Positions 15,092 to 23,613 of a stretch of DNA of 64,000 bases are shown piece after piece (the first letter of the stretch is position 1; each line of letters starts with the position of its first letter). The stretch covers positions 6,870-70,869 of the forward strand of contig DASRDZ010000014.1 of NCBI GenBank assembly GCA_035652335.1, read 5' to 3'. Position numbers and translations under genes: made by a program. The notes under the pieces were generated by a model. It did not search any database and was not told the DNA's origin. It worked only from the letters and a program-made list of their open reading frames with translations. This DNA is from DASRDZ01 sp035652335. Its GTDB lineage: Bacteria > Chloroflexota > Dormibacteria > Aeolococcales > Aeolococcaceae.

Positions 15092-15718
15092 TCAGCCGAG
15101 CGGCTTTCGCAGGGGGACCCCGGCGCGCCGCGGGTACTGCGCGGGCGTCGGCTGCACCTTGTCGATCAGCACCACGTCACCGGGGGCGCTGCGCGGCGTG
15201 GCACCGCCGAGCAGGCGCGCCGGAGCGTCGCAGTCGCGGACGGCCTGCAGCGCATCGCCGACCAGCGTGGCGGCGACGCCGCCGACGCGCACGAATGGCA
15301 GCAGCAGCTCACACATCACGGGCGGCGGGGCCAGCGCGCGCGACACCGCGACGTCGAACCGCTCGCGCAAGTCCTGGCGATGCGCGGCGTCCTCGGCGCG
15401 TGCGTCGAGCACCTCGACGTTGGCGAGCTGCAGCGCACCGGCGACGTGGGTGAGGAAGGCCGCCTTGCGCCGGTCGGAGTCGAGCAGGGTGACGCGCAGG
15501 TCGGGGCGGAGGATGGCCATCGGCACGCCGGGAACGCCGCCGCCGGCGCCGACGTCGATCACCCGCGCGGCCGGTGGCGGGGCGACGGCGTCGAGCAGCG
15601 GCAGCACCTCGGCGACGTGGCGGTCCCAGGCGTGCTCGCGGGGGACGGCGGTGAGGTTGATGCGCACGTTCCAGCGGTCGAGCTCGTCGAGGTAGGCGCG
15701 CAGGCGTGGCTCGTCCAT
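15092..15718 (-). CDS. rsmG: 16S rRNA (guanine-527-N7)-methyltransferase
   Basis: 208 aa. NLTAVPREHAWDRHVAEVL is the N-terminal RsmG signature; RVIDVGAGGGVPGVPMAI is the AdoMet loop; VTLLDSDRRKAAFL and DVAVSRALAPPPVMCEL match the later motifs. It methylates G527 in the 530 loop of 16S rRNA; loss gives low-level streptomycin resistance in other bacteria. Start taken at 15718, 8 nt after a TAGGGT box. In many genomes rsmG neighbours mnmG and parAB; here only a ParB-like protein lies about 1 kb away, on the other strand. Confidence 0.93.
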   Translation of the reverse strand: MDEPRLRAYLDELDRWNVRINLTAVPREHAWDRHVAEVLPLLDAVAPPPAARVIDVGAGGGVPGVPMAILRPDLRVTLLDSDRRKAAFLTHVAGALQLANVEVLDARAEDAAHRQDLRERFDVAVSRALAPPPVMCELLLPFVRVGGVAATLVGDALQAVRDCDAPARLLGGATPRSAPGDVVLIDKVQPTPAQYPRRAGVPLRKPLG

Positions 15719-15726
15719 CGCAGGCG

Positions 15727-15732
15727 ACCCTA
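15727..15732 (-). promoter_or_regulatory. -10 box TAGGGT of rsmG
   Basis: Minus-strand TAGGGT ends 8 nt before the ATG at 15718; no ribosome binding site in the gap. Confidence 0.5.
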
Positions 15733-15824
15733 CCGCCCCCGACACGAGGGAGGCCCGCGCGGGGCGCCGCCATGCCATGATTCGGAGAGCCCGCCCCAAC
15801 CCTCGCGCCCCAGGAGATGGAAGC

Positions 15825-16010
15825 ATGAGCTCGCCCGACCAGTGCCCTCGGTGCCGCGCCACGCGACTGTCGGTCGTGTACTACGACGCCAACGGCCAGC
15901 CGCTGGGCGGGCACAGCCAGTGCACCGAGTGCGGGCCGCGCCACGCGGTCAGGCTGGTGCCGCGCTCCGCCGAGGTCCGCAAGCAGCTCCTCTCGCGCAA
16001 GGCCTCCTGA
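15825..16010 (+). CDS. Small zinc-ribbon protein
   Basis: 61 aa. Two Cys pairs, CPRC near residue 8 and CTEC near residue 38, form a four-Cys zinc ribbon, followed by a short basic tail (VRKQLLSRKAS). CAGGAG 9 nt before the ATG supports this start over the longer frame. Such small ribbons can bind nucleic acid or protein; no specific family is recognised. Confidence 0.65.
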   Translation: MSSPDQCPRCRATRLSVVYYDANGQPLGGHSQCTECGPRHAVRLVPRSAEVRKQLLSRKAS

Positions 16011-16116
16011 CCCTGCGGCAGCGGCGGCGCCGCCGGAGTCATGATCTGCGCTGATCGCGGGCAAAGACGGTACGCTCAGGCGCCGCACCGCATCACCAGG
16101 GAGGGCCCTCACCGAC

Positions 16117-16554
16117 ATGGGCACGGTACGTGACGACGTCGTCCCCGCGCTGGAGCGGCTGCCGCTCTTCGCAGGCTTCGACCGCAAGGACCTGACTCGC
16201 CTCGCCGAGCGCTTCGACGAGCAGACCTTCCTCCCCGAGCACGGTGTCCTCACCGAGGGGATGAGCGGCATGGAGTTCTTCCTCATCCTCGAGGGCAACG
16301 CCGAGGTCATCCACGACGGCAAGGTGATCGCCACCCTGCGTCCCGGTGACTTCTTCGGCGAGGTGGCCGTCCTCGACGGCGGCCCCCGCACCGCGTCGGT
16401 GCGGGCGCTCGACCGGCTGCGCACCCTGGGGCTGCCCAACGGCAGCTTCAAGCAGCTCCTGCTCGACTACCCGCTGATGGCGGTCAACCTCCTGCCCCAG
16501 GTCATCCGCCGCTTCCGCGCCGTGATGACCGCGGCCCAGAGCGCGGACAGCTAG
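16117..16554 (+). CDS. Cyclic nucleotide-binding domain protein (stand-alone)
   Basis: 145 aa, a single cNMP-binding beta-roll. N-terminal helix LERLPLFAGFDRKDLTRLAERF, then the phosphate-binding cassette GDFFGEVAVLDGGPRTASVRA with conserved Glu and Arg, then a C-terminal helix. There is no helix-turn-helix, so it is not a CRP-like transcription factor; it may sense cAMP/cGMP or bind a partner. AGGGAGG lies upstream and a TACGCT box at 16071-16076, so this gene has a leader of about 35 nt. It ends 8 nt before the ParB-like fusion gene, suggesting a shared transcript and perhaps a shared function. Confidence 0.85.
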   Translation: MGTVRDDVVPALERLPLFAGFDRKDLTRLAERFDEQTFLPEHGVLTEGMSGMEFFLILEGNAEVIHDGKVIATLRPGDFFGEVAVLDGGPRTASVRALDRLRTLGLPNGSFKQLLLDYPLMAVNLLPQVIRRFRAVMTAAQSADS

Positions 16555-16562
16555 CCCGTCCC

Positions 16563-18371
16563 ATGCCGTCGTTCAAGCGCCGCGACGCCTCCTCTCCGGA
16601 GTCCCCGGGATCCCCGTCCTCCACCGGGGGGGCGAAGCGCGAGTCGAAGCCGCGGAGCAGCTCCGGCTCGGGCGGGTCGGGACGCTCGTCCTCGAAGTCC
16701 GCCAAGCCGGCGGCGCAGGATACGGGAACCCTGGAGCAGTGGCTCGCGCCCAGCACCTCCAGCTCGATCGACCAGGTCGAGGTGGGGCTGATCGACGACG
16801 GCTGGGAGCCGGAGCGCGTCGGCCAGGCGCCCCTCGAGGCGACCCTGGCGGCCATCCAGGCCGTCGGCGTCGTCGAGCCGGTGCTGCTGCGGCCACGGGT
16901 CGGCGGGCGCTTCGAGATCGTCACCGGCCACCGCACCGTGGCCGCTGCCCGCTCGGCGGGGATGGACCGGGTGCCCTCGGTGGTCAAGGACCTCGACGAC
17001 ATCGGGGCGCTGATGGCGCTGGTGTTCGACGGCTCCGCGTCGGGTCAGGTGACCGCCTCCGGCGCCGCGGAGCTGCGGCGGCGGCTGCACGAGGCCGGGG
17101 CGGTGGACGAGGACATCGAGGACGTCATGGCGGCGGTGCCGGTCGCCGAGGCCCCCGCCGAGCTGGTGGGCGCCGGGGCGAACGGAGCGGCCGCGGCCGA
17201 GGCCGAGGCGCCCGCGGCCGAGGCTCCCGCAGCGGCTGAGGAGGCACCGGTCGCCGAGGAGGCGGAGCTGGTCGGCGCGGCATCGGATGCCGAGCCGGCG
17301 GGTGCCGCCGAGGAGTGGGCGGCGACGGAGGAGCTGGTCCCCGTCGCGGAGCCGATGCTGGAGGGCCAGCCCGCACCCGTGGTCGCCGAGGAGGAGGTGC
17401 TCGCAACACCGGAGTCGCAGCCGGAGCCGGTGGCGGCCGCCGAGGCAGCGCCGGAAGCCCCGGCTGCCGAACCGGAGGTGCTGCCGGAGGCCCCGGCCCC
17501 CGAACCGGTGGCCGCGGAACCGGTCGAACAGGTCGCCGCCGCCGAGCCCGAGCCAGAGCCCGTCCCCGCTGCGCCTGCCGTCCTCCCCGAGGCCGCCCCC
17601 GAGCCCCAGCTCGTCGGCGCCGAGGACGTGCCCGCGCCGGAGGCCGCCCCCGAGCCCGAGCCGGCTCTCGTCGCCGCCGCCGCATCCGCTCGCGGTCTCG
17701 AGCCCGAGGGCGCTGCCGCCGCAGCAGCCGGTCGCTGGCTCCCCCTTCCCGCCGGCCGCCCGCGCCTGGCCCGCCTCAGCAGCGCCTTCGCCGACGCCCC
17801 CCGCATGCTCCGCATCCTCGCCGGCGACCGCTTCACCGGCACCGCCGAGCTGGTCGGCCGCGACGGCCGCAAGGACGCCGTCGCCTTCCTCGACGGCCGC
17901 ATCCTGGCCACCTACGTCGAGCAGGGCGAGCGCCGGGTGGACGCGCCGCTGCGCCTACCCACGCCGGAGCAGGGGCCGACCGTGGAGATCACCGTGCGTC
18001 CGCATCCGCGCGCCGTGTCGGTGGCCCTGGGACTCGCGCTTCGCAGCCCCGCCCGCTTCACCGGCCTGCACGCCGCCTTCCTCCACCTCGACGGGCTGCT
18101 CGCCCTGCTCCGCCGCGAGGGCAGCGACGCCGCCTGCGTGGTGACCTCCTCGAAGGGCGCCGGCGTGATCCTGCTCGACGCCGGGCAGCCGATCGCCGCA
18201 TACGCGCGGCGCTGGGGCGACGAGCCCGGCGAGGAGGCCGAGACCACCGACGTGTCGGCGGTGCTCGACATGCTGGTCACCGGTGACGGCGCGCTCGACG
18301 TGCACACCGGCGAGGTCCCCGAGCCGCTCGACCTGGACGACGTGATCGGTCGCGCCGTCGCCGGAGACTGA
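16563..18371 (+). CDS. ParB-like domain fused by a long Ala/Glu/Pro linker to an unknown C-terminal domain
   Basis: 602 aa. Residues 1-60 are Ser/Lys-rich. Residues about 75-145 resemble the ParB/Srx N-terminal domain: PLEATLAAIQAVGVVEPVLL, then EIVTGHRTVAAARSAG with the GHR triplet at 122-124, then VPSVVKDLDD. No ParB helix-turn-helix follows. Residues about 195-390 are almost only Ala, Glu, Pro and Val. From about 395 a structured region (MLRILAGDRFTGTAEL, AVAFLDGRILATYVEQGE, GAGVILLDAGQPIAAYARR) contains two similar beta-rich units, reminiscent of DUF4388/PATAN modules. ParB-type domains bind CTP; whether this one does is untested. The partner may be the cNMP protein just upstream. Confidence 0.8.
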   Translation: MPSFKRRDASSPESPGSPSSTGGAKRESKPRSSSGSGGSGRSSSKSAKPAAQDTGTLEQWLAPSTSSSIDQVEVGLIDDGWEPERVGQAPLEATLAAIQAVGVVEPVLLRPRVGGRFEIVTGHRTVAAARSAGMDRVPSVVKDLDDIGALMALVFDGSASGQVTASGAAELRRRLHEAGAVDEDIEDVMAAVPVAEAPAELVGAGANGAAAAEAEAPAAEAPAAAEEAPVAEEAELVGAASDAEPAGAAEEWAATEELVPVAEPMLEGQPAPVVAEEEVLATPESQPEPVAAAEAAPEAPAAEPEVLPEAPAPEPVAAEPVEQVAAAEPEPEPVPAAPAVLPEAAPEPQLVGAEDVPAPEAAPEPEPALVAAAASARGLEPEGAAAAAAGRWLPLPAGRPRLARLSSAFADAPRMLRILAGDRFTGTAELVGRDGRKDAVAFLDGRILATYVEQGERRVDAPLRLPTPEQGPTVEITVRPHPRAVSVALGLALRSPARFTGLHAAFLHLDGLLALLRREGSDAACVVTSSKGAGVILLDAGQPIAAYARRWGDEPGEEAETTDVSAVLDMLVTGDGALDVHTGEVPEPLDLDDVIGRAVAGD

Positions 18372-18501
18372 GGCAGCACAAGGCGAACACACGTTTCGGC
18401 CACTCCCGGCCCGAACGTCTGATCGGTTGTCGCAACTTTGTGATGACGACCCGTTCACACGTTCGCCCTTCGGGGTACAGGCGTGCGATAGTGCGGCTCC
18501 C

Positions 18502-19740
18502 ATGTCCCCCCACGGCGTGCACGCTGTGCGCGGCCGCGTCGCCGCAGCGGTCCTCACCACCGTCCTCCTCGCCATCCCTGTCATCCCCGCCGCCGCGGCG
18601 GGGGACCCGGCGCAGCAGGTGCAGCAGGCGCAGCAGAACCTGCAGAACGCCAAGCAGCAGCAGGCGCAGGCCGACAGCGACCTGGGCGCCGCGCAGCAGA
18701 ACCTCGCCGCCGCCCAGGCACAGCTCGCCGCGCTGACCAAGCAGGTCGCCGACATCGACGCGCAGATCGCCGCCGACGACGCCCAGGTGGCGAGCCTGGA
18801 CAGGCAGACCGCCGATGCCAAGGCGCAGCTCGCCGACATGCTCAAGGCGTCGTACGTCCGGGGCATGGACAGCCCGCTGCTGTACGTGATCAGCGCCTCC
18901 GACCTGACCACGGCGCTGGAGCGGCAGGGCGACCTCTCCCACATCTCCGACCTGAGCAAGCAGCTCATGCAGAAGATCGCCGCCGCGCGGGTCGCGGTGC
19001 AGAAGGCGCTCGACGACGCCACCGCCCGCCGCGCCCAGCTGGCCACCGCGCAGAAGCAGGCCGCGACCACCGAGGTATTGGTCAGCATCGAGGAGCAGAA
19101 GCTCGCCGACGCTGCGCAGGCGGCACAGGCCAACGTGCAGCAGTCGCAGCAGACGCTGGCCAGCGCCGTGGCCGCGAAGCAGGCGTACGACGCGGAGCAG
19201 CAGAGGCTCGCCGCCGAGCGCGCTCGCGAGGAGCAGCAGCGCCAGCAGCAGCAGCAGCAGGCCCAGCAGCCCACCGGGATCGTGTACTCGCCGGTGCCCG
19301 GCGTGCAGTTCACCGTCGACACCGACCTCACCCTGCCGTCGGGCGAGACCGCGGCCCGGCTCAACGCCTTCCTGCAGGGCACCGCGCTGCAGGGGCTCGG
19401 CGACGCCTTCATGGCGGCGGAGGGGAGCTACCACGTCAGCGCGCGCTACCTGCTCGCCCACGCCATCGAGGAGTCGGCGTTCGGCACCTCGCAGATCGCG
19501 CAGGACAAGCACAACCTCTACGGCTACGGCGCCGACGACGCCCACCCCTACCAGGACGCGTACACCTTCCCGTCGTTCGCCGCCTGCATCGACTACGTCG
19601 CGCACATGGTGGCGGTGAACTACCTGTCGCCGTCGGGGCCCTTCTACCACGGGCCGACACTGCGCGGGATGAACGTCGACTACGCCAGCGATCCCAACTG
19701 GGCGAACAACATCGCGGCCATCGGGCGGTCGTTCCCCTGA
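18502..19740 (+). CDS. Secreted coiled-coil protein with C-terminal glucosaminidase domain
   Basis: 412 aa. Signal peptide ending near VIPAAAAG, then a long heptad coiled coil (about residues 35-260) rich in Gln and Ala, similar to PcsB/CwlO-type regulatory coils, with a short break MLKASYVRGMDSPLLYVI. A poly-Gln run follows. The last 150 residues form a mannosyl-glycoprotein endo-beta-N-acetylglucosaminidase-type domain (ARYLLAHAIEESAFGTSQI with catalytic Glu, HNLYGYGADD). It should cut glycan strands of peptidoglycan outside the cell, with the coil likely restraining activity as in FtsEX-controlled hydrolases. The ATG at 18502 is chosen because the signal peptide starts there; GATAGT lies 9 nt before it. 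Confidence 0.85.
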   Translation: MSPHGVHAVRGRVAAAVLTTVLLAIPVIPAAAAGDPAQQVQQAQQNLQNAKQQQAQADSDLGAAQQNLAAAQAQLAALTKQVADIDAQIAADDAQVASLDRQTADAKAQLADMLKASYVRGMDSPLLYVISASDLTTALERQGDLSHISDLSKQLMQKIAAARVAVQKALDDATARRAQLATAQKQAATTEVLVSIEEQKLADAAQAAQANVQQSQQTLASAVAAKQAYDAEQQRLAAERAREEQQRQQQQQQAQQPTGIVYSPVPGVQFTVDTDLTLPSGETAARLNAFLQGTALQGLGDAFMAAEGSYHVSARYLLAHAIEESAFGTSQIAQDKHNLYGYGADDAHPYQDAYTFPSFAACIDYVAHMVAVNYLSPSGPFYHGPTLRGMNVDYASDPNWANNIAAIGRSFP

Positions 19741-19743
19741 GGC

Positions 19744-20724
19744 TCAGCGGATGGCGCGGGGCAGCAGCTCCTCGCTGATCTCCGAGATCTGGTCGAGGTC
19801 GTCCAGATCCCAGATGCGGGCGTACACCCGCTGGGCGCCCGCGTCGAGGTAGGCGCGCAGCTTCTCCGCCGCCTCCTCGTACACACCCACGACGTTGGTC
19901 GGCTCGATGCGTGAGCGCAGGTCGCCGGCGCCGTCCGGGCCACCGGTCCACTCCGCGTACCGGTCGAGGCGCCGCCGCAGCGCGGCCTCGTCGCGGCCGG
20001 TCAGCACCGTGCCCATCCACGTCGTGCGGAGCGTCGCGGGGTCGCGGCCCTCCGCCTCGCAGGCAGCGCGCACGGCGGCGAAGGTCTGCGCCGCGCCTGC
20101 CGGGTCGGTCGAGGTGGTGTTGTACTCCGTGGCGTGGCGGGCGGCCAGCTGCGTGCTGCGCCGGCCCCCGTGGCCGCCGACGATGAGCGGCAACGGGTCC
20201 TGCACCGGCCGGGGCCGGGCGACCGCGCCGTCCAGGCGGTAGTGCGTCCCCTGGTAGCTGACCGGTTGCCCGGTCCAGAGGCGGGTGATCACCTCGACCG
20301 CCTCGTGCAGCCGGTCGGTGCGCTCGCGCATCGAGGGAAAGGGGATGCCGAGGGTCGAGTGCTCGACCTCGAACCAGCCGGTGCCGACGCCGAGCTCGAC
20401 GCGGCCGCCGCTCATCTCGTCGACGGTGGCCACCTCGCGGGCCAGCACCGAGGGATGGCGGAAGGTCATCGGCGTCACCAGCGTGCCGAGGCGGATGCGC
20501 GCGGTGTCGCGGGCCAGGCCGGCCAGGGTGGTCCAGGCCTCCAGCGCCGGGGGCGTGGGCTGGGCGGGATGGAAGAGGTGGTCGCTGCGGAAGAGCGCGT
20601 CCCAACCGGCGTCCTCGGCGGCGCGGGCCAGGCGCAGGAGCTGCGCATAGGTGCCGCCCAGATGCGGCTCGACCATGAGACGCAGGGCCGACATGGGGAC
20701 CATGAGGCGGAGCGCGTCGGGCAT
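19744..20724 (-). CDS. LLM-class (luciferase-like) F420- or flavin-dependent oxidoreductase
   Basis: 326 aa. (beta/alpha)8 luciferase-like fold: LLRLARAAEDAGWDALFRSDH, IRLGTLVTPMTFRHPSVLAREVATVDE, GRVELGVGTGWFE, and LIVGGHGGRRS. The set resembles TIGR03560-type F420-dependent proteins, though flavin use cannot be excluded. Start is 20724 because TAGCCT ends 8 nt before it; an ATG at 20694 gives a more family-like N-terminus. The gene is convergent with the secreted hydrolase (3-nt gap). Substrate unknown. Confidence 0.85.
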   Translation of the reverse strand: MPDALRLMVPMSALRLMVEPHLGGTYAQLLRLARAAEDAGWDALFRSDHLFHPAQPTPPALEAWTTLAGLARDTARIRLGTLVTPMTFRHPSVLAREVATVDEMSGGRVELGVGTGWFEVEHSTLGIPFPSMRERTDRLHEAVEVITRLWTGQPVSYQGTHYRLDGAVARPRPVQDPLPLIVGGHGGRRSTQLAARHATEYNTTSTDPAGAAQTFAAVRAACEAEGRDPATLRTTWMGTVLTGRDEAALRRRLDRYAEWTGGPDGAGDLRSRIEPTNVVGVYEEAAEKLRAYLDAGAQRVYARIWDLDDLDQISEISEELLPRAIR

Positions 20725-21046
20725 GTGACTGCAGGCTAGCAAGCCGTCCCCGAGTTCGTCAGGGACGGGACCGGAAGTCGACGGCGGCCGTTTCCGGCCG
20801 CCGCCGTCCCCCCAGTCACAGGACCGCGCAGCCCGTCTGGACGAGGTGCGGCGCCTTCCAAAGCCCTTGGGCCCCCCAGCCCCAGGGCGAGGACCGCGCT
20901 GATCCTTGCCCGACGAAGTGTGCGGTCCGCTGGTTAAGTCGGATCGGGGGTCGAATGAAGGGAAGTACAGGAACCGTGACGGCGACGTGACGCGGGGCCC
21001 ATCACCACTGCTTCGTGACAGGCTTCCCGGTTTCGGACGCCCTTGT
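20725..21046. other. 322-bp intergenic region with a strong hairpin
   Basis: Holds the LLM gene promoter at its left edge. At 20783-20802 there is a perfect 8-bp stem GGCGGCCG-TTTC-CGGCCGCC, extended by a few more pairs past a bulge. The rest has no open frame with normal codon use and no T-tract; I see no RNA family in it. Part of it could be the 3' end of argS transcripts or a small RNA. Confidence 0.4.
20733..20738 (-). promoter_or_regulatory. -10 box TAGCCT of the LLM oxidoreductase gene
   Basis: Minus-strand TAGCCT ends 8 nt before the ATG at 20724; decides between the two candidate ATGs. Confidence 0.45.
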
Positions 21047-22960
21047 CTAGATCTTCTCGGGCGCGGCGATGCCGAGGGTGGCCAGTGCGTCGGCCAGGGT
21101 GGCGCGGGTGGCCGCCACCAGGGCGCGGCGGAAGCGGCGCACCGCCGGATCCTGCTCGCGGACGATGGGCGGCGTGTGCTCGTAGAAGTCGCTCAGTGCC
21201 GAGGCCAGCTGGAAGGCGTAGGTGCAGAGCACCGGCGGGGCCAGGCCCTGCGCCGCCTCGGCCAGCGCACCCCGGTAGCCGTCGAGCCGGAGCAGCAGGG
21301 CGCGCTCGGTGGGGTCGAGCTCGCCGTGCGCCTGGGGCGGCGCGCCGTCGTCCTCGACCTTGCGCAGGATGCCGGCGGCGCGCGCGTGCGCGTACTGCAG
21401 GTACACGCCGGTGTCGCCGGTGGTGCGCAGCGCCTCGCCGAAGTCGAAGGCGATGATCTGGGTCAGGCCGAACTTCTGCAGGTAGTAGCGCACCGCGCCC
21501 GCGGCCAGGCTGCGCGCCGCCTGGTCGCTCTCTGCCTTGTCGCGAACGCGGGCGACGGCGGCGTCGAGCAGGTCGTCGGCGCGGACCTCGATGCCGCGCC
21601 GGCCGCTCAGCGCCACCATGGTGCGGCCCTCCTCGACGTCGAGGCCCATCTCCTCGGCCGCGTGCAGGCTGAGCGCCACCACCTCGTAGGCGAGGTGGAC
21701 GGAGCGTTCCGCCTGCTCGTGGAAGCCGAGGCGGTGCACCGCCTGCCTGACCACCTGCTGCGGGTACGCCTGGCGCGCGTCGATGACGTTGACCACGCGC
21801 CGGGCGTGGCCGAAGCCGGTGCCGTCGAGGTCGGCGCCCCGCTCGTCGCTGGTCGTGGTGGCGGGGGTGCGGGCGTCCTCGGGGTTCCAGCGGCGGTAGT
21901 GGAAGTCGAGGCCGAGCAGGCCGAACTTCCAGAGCTGGTAGGCGATGTCCTTGGCCGTGTACGTGGCCACCCCGTCGGACTTGACCAGGATCTTGGCATC
22001 CGCGTCCTCGGCCGGCGTGTCGCCCTCCGGCGCGGCCGCGTCCTCCCACGGCATCACCCAGGTGCCCGCGTTCTTGCCCTCTTCGACATGAACGACCACG
22101 TCCCTCTCGCGCAGCATCTCGAAGGCCCTGCGCCAGAACCCCAGCTCCAGGATGTCGGACTCCCAGGTGAGCAGGTCGTAGCCGATGTCGAAGCGGCGCA
22201 TGGTGTCGAGGTGCGCCTGCACGATGCGGCGGGCGAGGTCCTTGGCGAACTGGGCGACGTCGTTGTCGCGCGCCTCGATGTGGCGCAGCGTCTCGACGCG
22301 CCTGCCGAGCAGGCTGGGGTCCTGCTCGTAGCGGCGCATCACCTCGACGTAGACGCGCGAGCAGAACTGGTCGTAGGGCTCGCCGTCGCGCGCCTCCATG
22401 CCCAGCTCGCGCAGCCCGACGATGACGTCGGCGACCTGCACCCCGGTGTCGTCGATGTAGTTGTTGACCTCGACCTCGTGGCCGGTGCGGCGCAGGATCC
22501 GCGACACCGCGTCGCCGAGACAGGCGTTGCGCAGGTGGCCGACGTGCGCCGCCTTGTTGGTGTTGATGTTGGTGTGCTCGACCAGCGTCTTGCCCGCCTC
22601 GGGCTGCGCGCCGCCGGGGAGCGGCACCGGCGCTCCCGCGTCGAGGGCGAGCGCCTCGGCGATCACGGCCGGCGCCCAGGTGGTGTCGTCGAGCCGCGCG
22701 TTGACGTAGCCGGGCGGCGTCGCCGTCCACTCGCGGACGTGCTCGACGCCCATCTCCTCGAGCCGCGCCCGCAGCTCCTCCGCGATCTGCAGCGGCGCGC
22801 GGCGCAGCACCCGGGCGGCGCGCAGGGGAGCCGGACTGCTCCAGTCACCGAACTCAGGCCGGCCCGAGGGCTCCACCGTGGCCTCGACCGCGGCGCCCGC
22901 GCCCATCGCCTCCAGCGCGGCGCGGACGGCGCGGGCGATCGAGGTCTGGACGTCGGGCAT
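21047..22960 (-). CDS. argS: Arginyl-tRNA synthetase
   Basis: 637 aa. N-terminal ArgRS additional domain, then HVGHLRNACLGDAVSRIL (the HIGH motif region), VNNYIDDTGVQVADVI, DGVATYTAKDIAYQLWK, and the DALR anticodon domain ending SDFYEHTPP. The KMSKS loop reads MVALSGRRGIEVRADDL, lacking the Lys-Met-Ser core; many ArgRS enzymes have lost KMSKS. It charges tRNA-Arg and normally needs tRNA for amino acid activation. Start at 22960 follows a TACCCT box by 8 nt. The region between HIGH and KMSKS has an acidic insertion (WEDAAAPEGDTPAEDADA). Confidence 0.96.
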   Translation of the reverse strand: MPDVQTSIARAVRAALEAMGAGAAVEATVEPSGRPEFGDWSSPAPLRAARVLRRAPLQIAEELRARLEEMGVEHVREWTATPPGYVNARLDDTTWAPAVIAEALALDAGAPVPLPGGAQPEAGKTLVEHTNINTNKAAHVGHLRNACLGDAVSRILRRTGHEVEVNNYIDDTGVQVADVIVGLRELGMEARDGEPYDQFCSRVYVEVMRRYEQDPSLLGRRVETLRHIEARDNDVAQFAKDLARRIVQAHLDTMRRFDIGYDLLTWESDILELGFWRRAFEMLRERDVVVHVEEGKNAGTWVMPWEDAAAPEGDTPAEDADAKILVKSDGVATYTAKDIAYQLWKFGLLGLDFHYRRWNPEDARTPATTTSDERGADLDGTGFGHARRVVNVIDARQAYPQQVVRQAVHRLGFHEQAERSVHLAYEVVALSLHAAEEMGLDVEEGRTMVALSGRRGIEVRADDLLDAAVARVRDKAESDQAARSLAAGAVRYYLQKFGLTQIIAFDFGEALRTTGDTGVYLQYAHARAAGILRKVEDDGAPPQAHGELDPTERALLLRLDGYRGALAEAAQGLAPPVLCTYAFQLASALSDFYEHTPPIVREQDPAVRRFRRALVAATRATLADALATLGIAAPEKI

Positions 22961-22968
22961 GGGCCGCA

Positions 22969-23005
22969 AGGGTACCGGCTCGAAGGCGGGGTGCAGAGCT
23001 ACGCT
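22969..23005. promoter_or_regulatory. Divergent promoters for argS and the uracil-DNA glycosylase gene
   Basis: Minus-strand TACCCT (22969-22974) ends 8 nt before the argS ATG; plus-strand TACGCT (23000-23005) ends 11 nt before the glycosylase ATG. The two -10 boxes are only 25 nt apart, so polymerases would compete. Confidence 0.5.
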
Positions 23006-23016
23006 CGGCGCTCGAG

Positions 23017-23613
23017 ATGACCGCCCACGCCTTCGCGCTGCTGGTCGATCGTGTCCAGTGGTGCCGCGCCTGTCCCCGCATGGAGGGGCGGCGCCGCGTC
23101 CTCGGCGAGGGCAACGGCAGCCTGCGTCCGGTGGTGATGCTGGTCGGCACCGCGCCGGGGCGCCACGGCGCCGAGCGGACCGGCGTCCCCTTCAGCGGGG
23201 ACCGCAGCGGCGAGGCGCTCGACCAGCTGCTGCGGCGCGCCGGGCTCGACCGTGAGGACGTCTTCATCACCAACGCGGTGCTCTGCAACCCGCAGGATGC
23301 CCGGGGCCGCAACGACGAGCCCACCGCCGCGGAGCTGCGCGCCTGCCGCGCGCATCTGGCGGAGACCATCGCCGTGGTCGACCCCCCGCTGGTGCTGGCG
23401 CTGGGCCGGACGGCCCACGCGGCGCTGGCGAGGATCGCCCGGGCGCCACGGTGGGACGAGGCCCTGGGGACGGCCCACCCCTGGAACGGGCGGCGGCTCG
23501 CCGCCACCTACCACCCGGGCCCGCGCGTCTGGAACCAGCCGCTGCGGCGCGCGGCCCTGCTGGCGCAGTGGGACGCGCTGCTCAGCCCGGTGGCGGCGCC
23601 GGCGCCACTGTGA
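23017..23613 (+). CDS. Uracil-DNA glycosylase, family 4/5 (UDGb-like)
   Basis: 198 aa. CRACPRM near the N-terminus is the first Cys cluster of Fe-S-bearing family 4/5 enzymes; LVGTAPGRHGAERTGVPF then SGDRSGEALDQLL matches the UDGb active-site loop, with ITNAVLCNPQD and the C-terminal HPGPR (TYHPGPRVWN). It should remove uracil and related deaminated bases from DNA in base excision repair. UDGb lacks the catalytic Asp of family 1, consistent with TAPG here. The 3' end overlaps the convergent TPR-CAP gene by 32 nt. Confidence 0.88.
   Translation: MTAHAFALLVDRVQWCRACPRMEGRRRVLGEGNGSLRPVVMLVGTAPGRHGAERTGVPFSGDRSGEALDQLLRRAGLDREDVFITNAVLCNPQDARGRNDEPTAAELRACRAHLAETIAVVDPPLVLALGRTAHAALARIARAPRWDEALGTAHPWNGRRLAATYHPGPRVWNQPLRRAALLAQWDALLSPVAAPAPL

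Noticed and set aside
13555..15718. A dcw cell-division cluster around murE
   Set aside because: No mraY, murF, murD, ftsW or ftsZ flanks it; neighbours are a regulator and rsmG.
18372..18501. c-di-AMP (ydaO-type) riboswitch upstream of the secreted glucosaminidase
   Set aside because: The 130-bp gap is too short and lacks the expected conserved helices. Only a repeated ACACGTT is visible.
19233..19263. CAG-repeat microsatellite
   Set aside because: It encodes the poly-Gln end of the coiled coil in the secreted protein; ordinary low-complexity coding sequence.
20906..23020. Very long open frame opposite argS, and similar ones opposite penicillin acylase, the TPR-CAP gene and the NIF3/PAP2 genes
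   Set aside because: In DNA this GC-rich stop codons are rare in antisense frames. The translations are dominated by Arg, Pro, Ala, Gly and Val or His runs without domain motifs, and the opposite strand carries a clear conserved protein.
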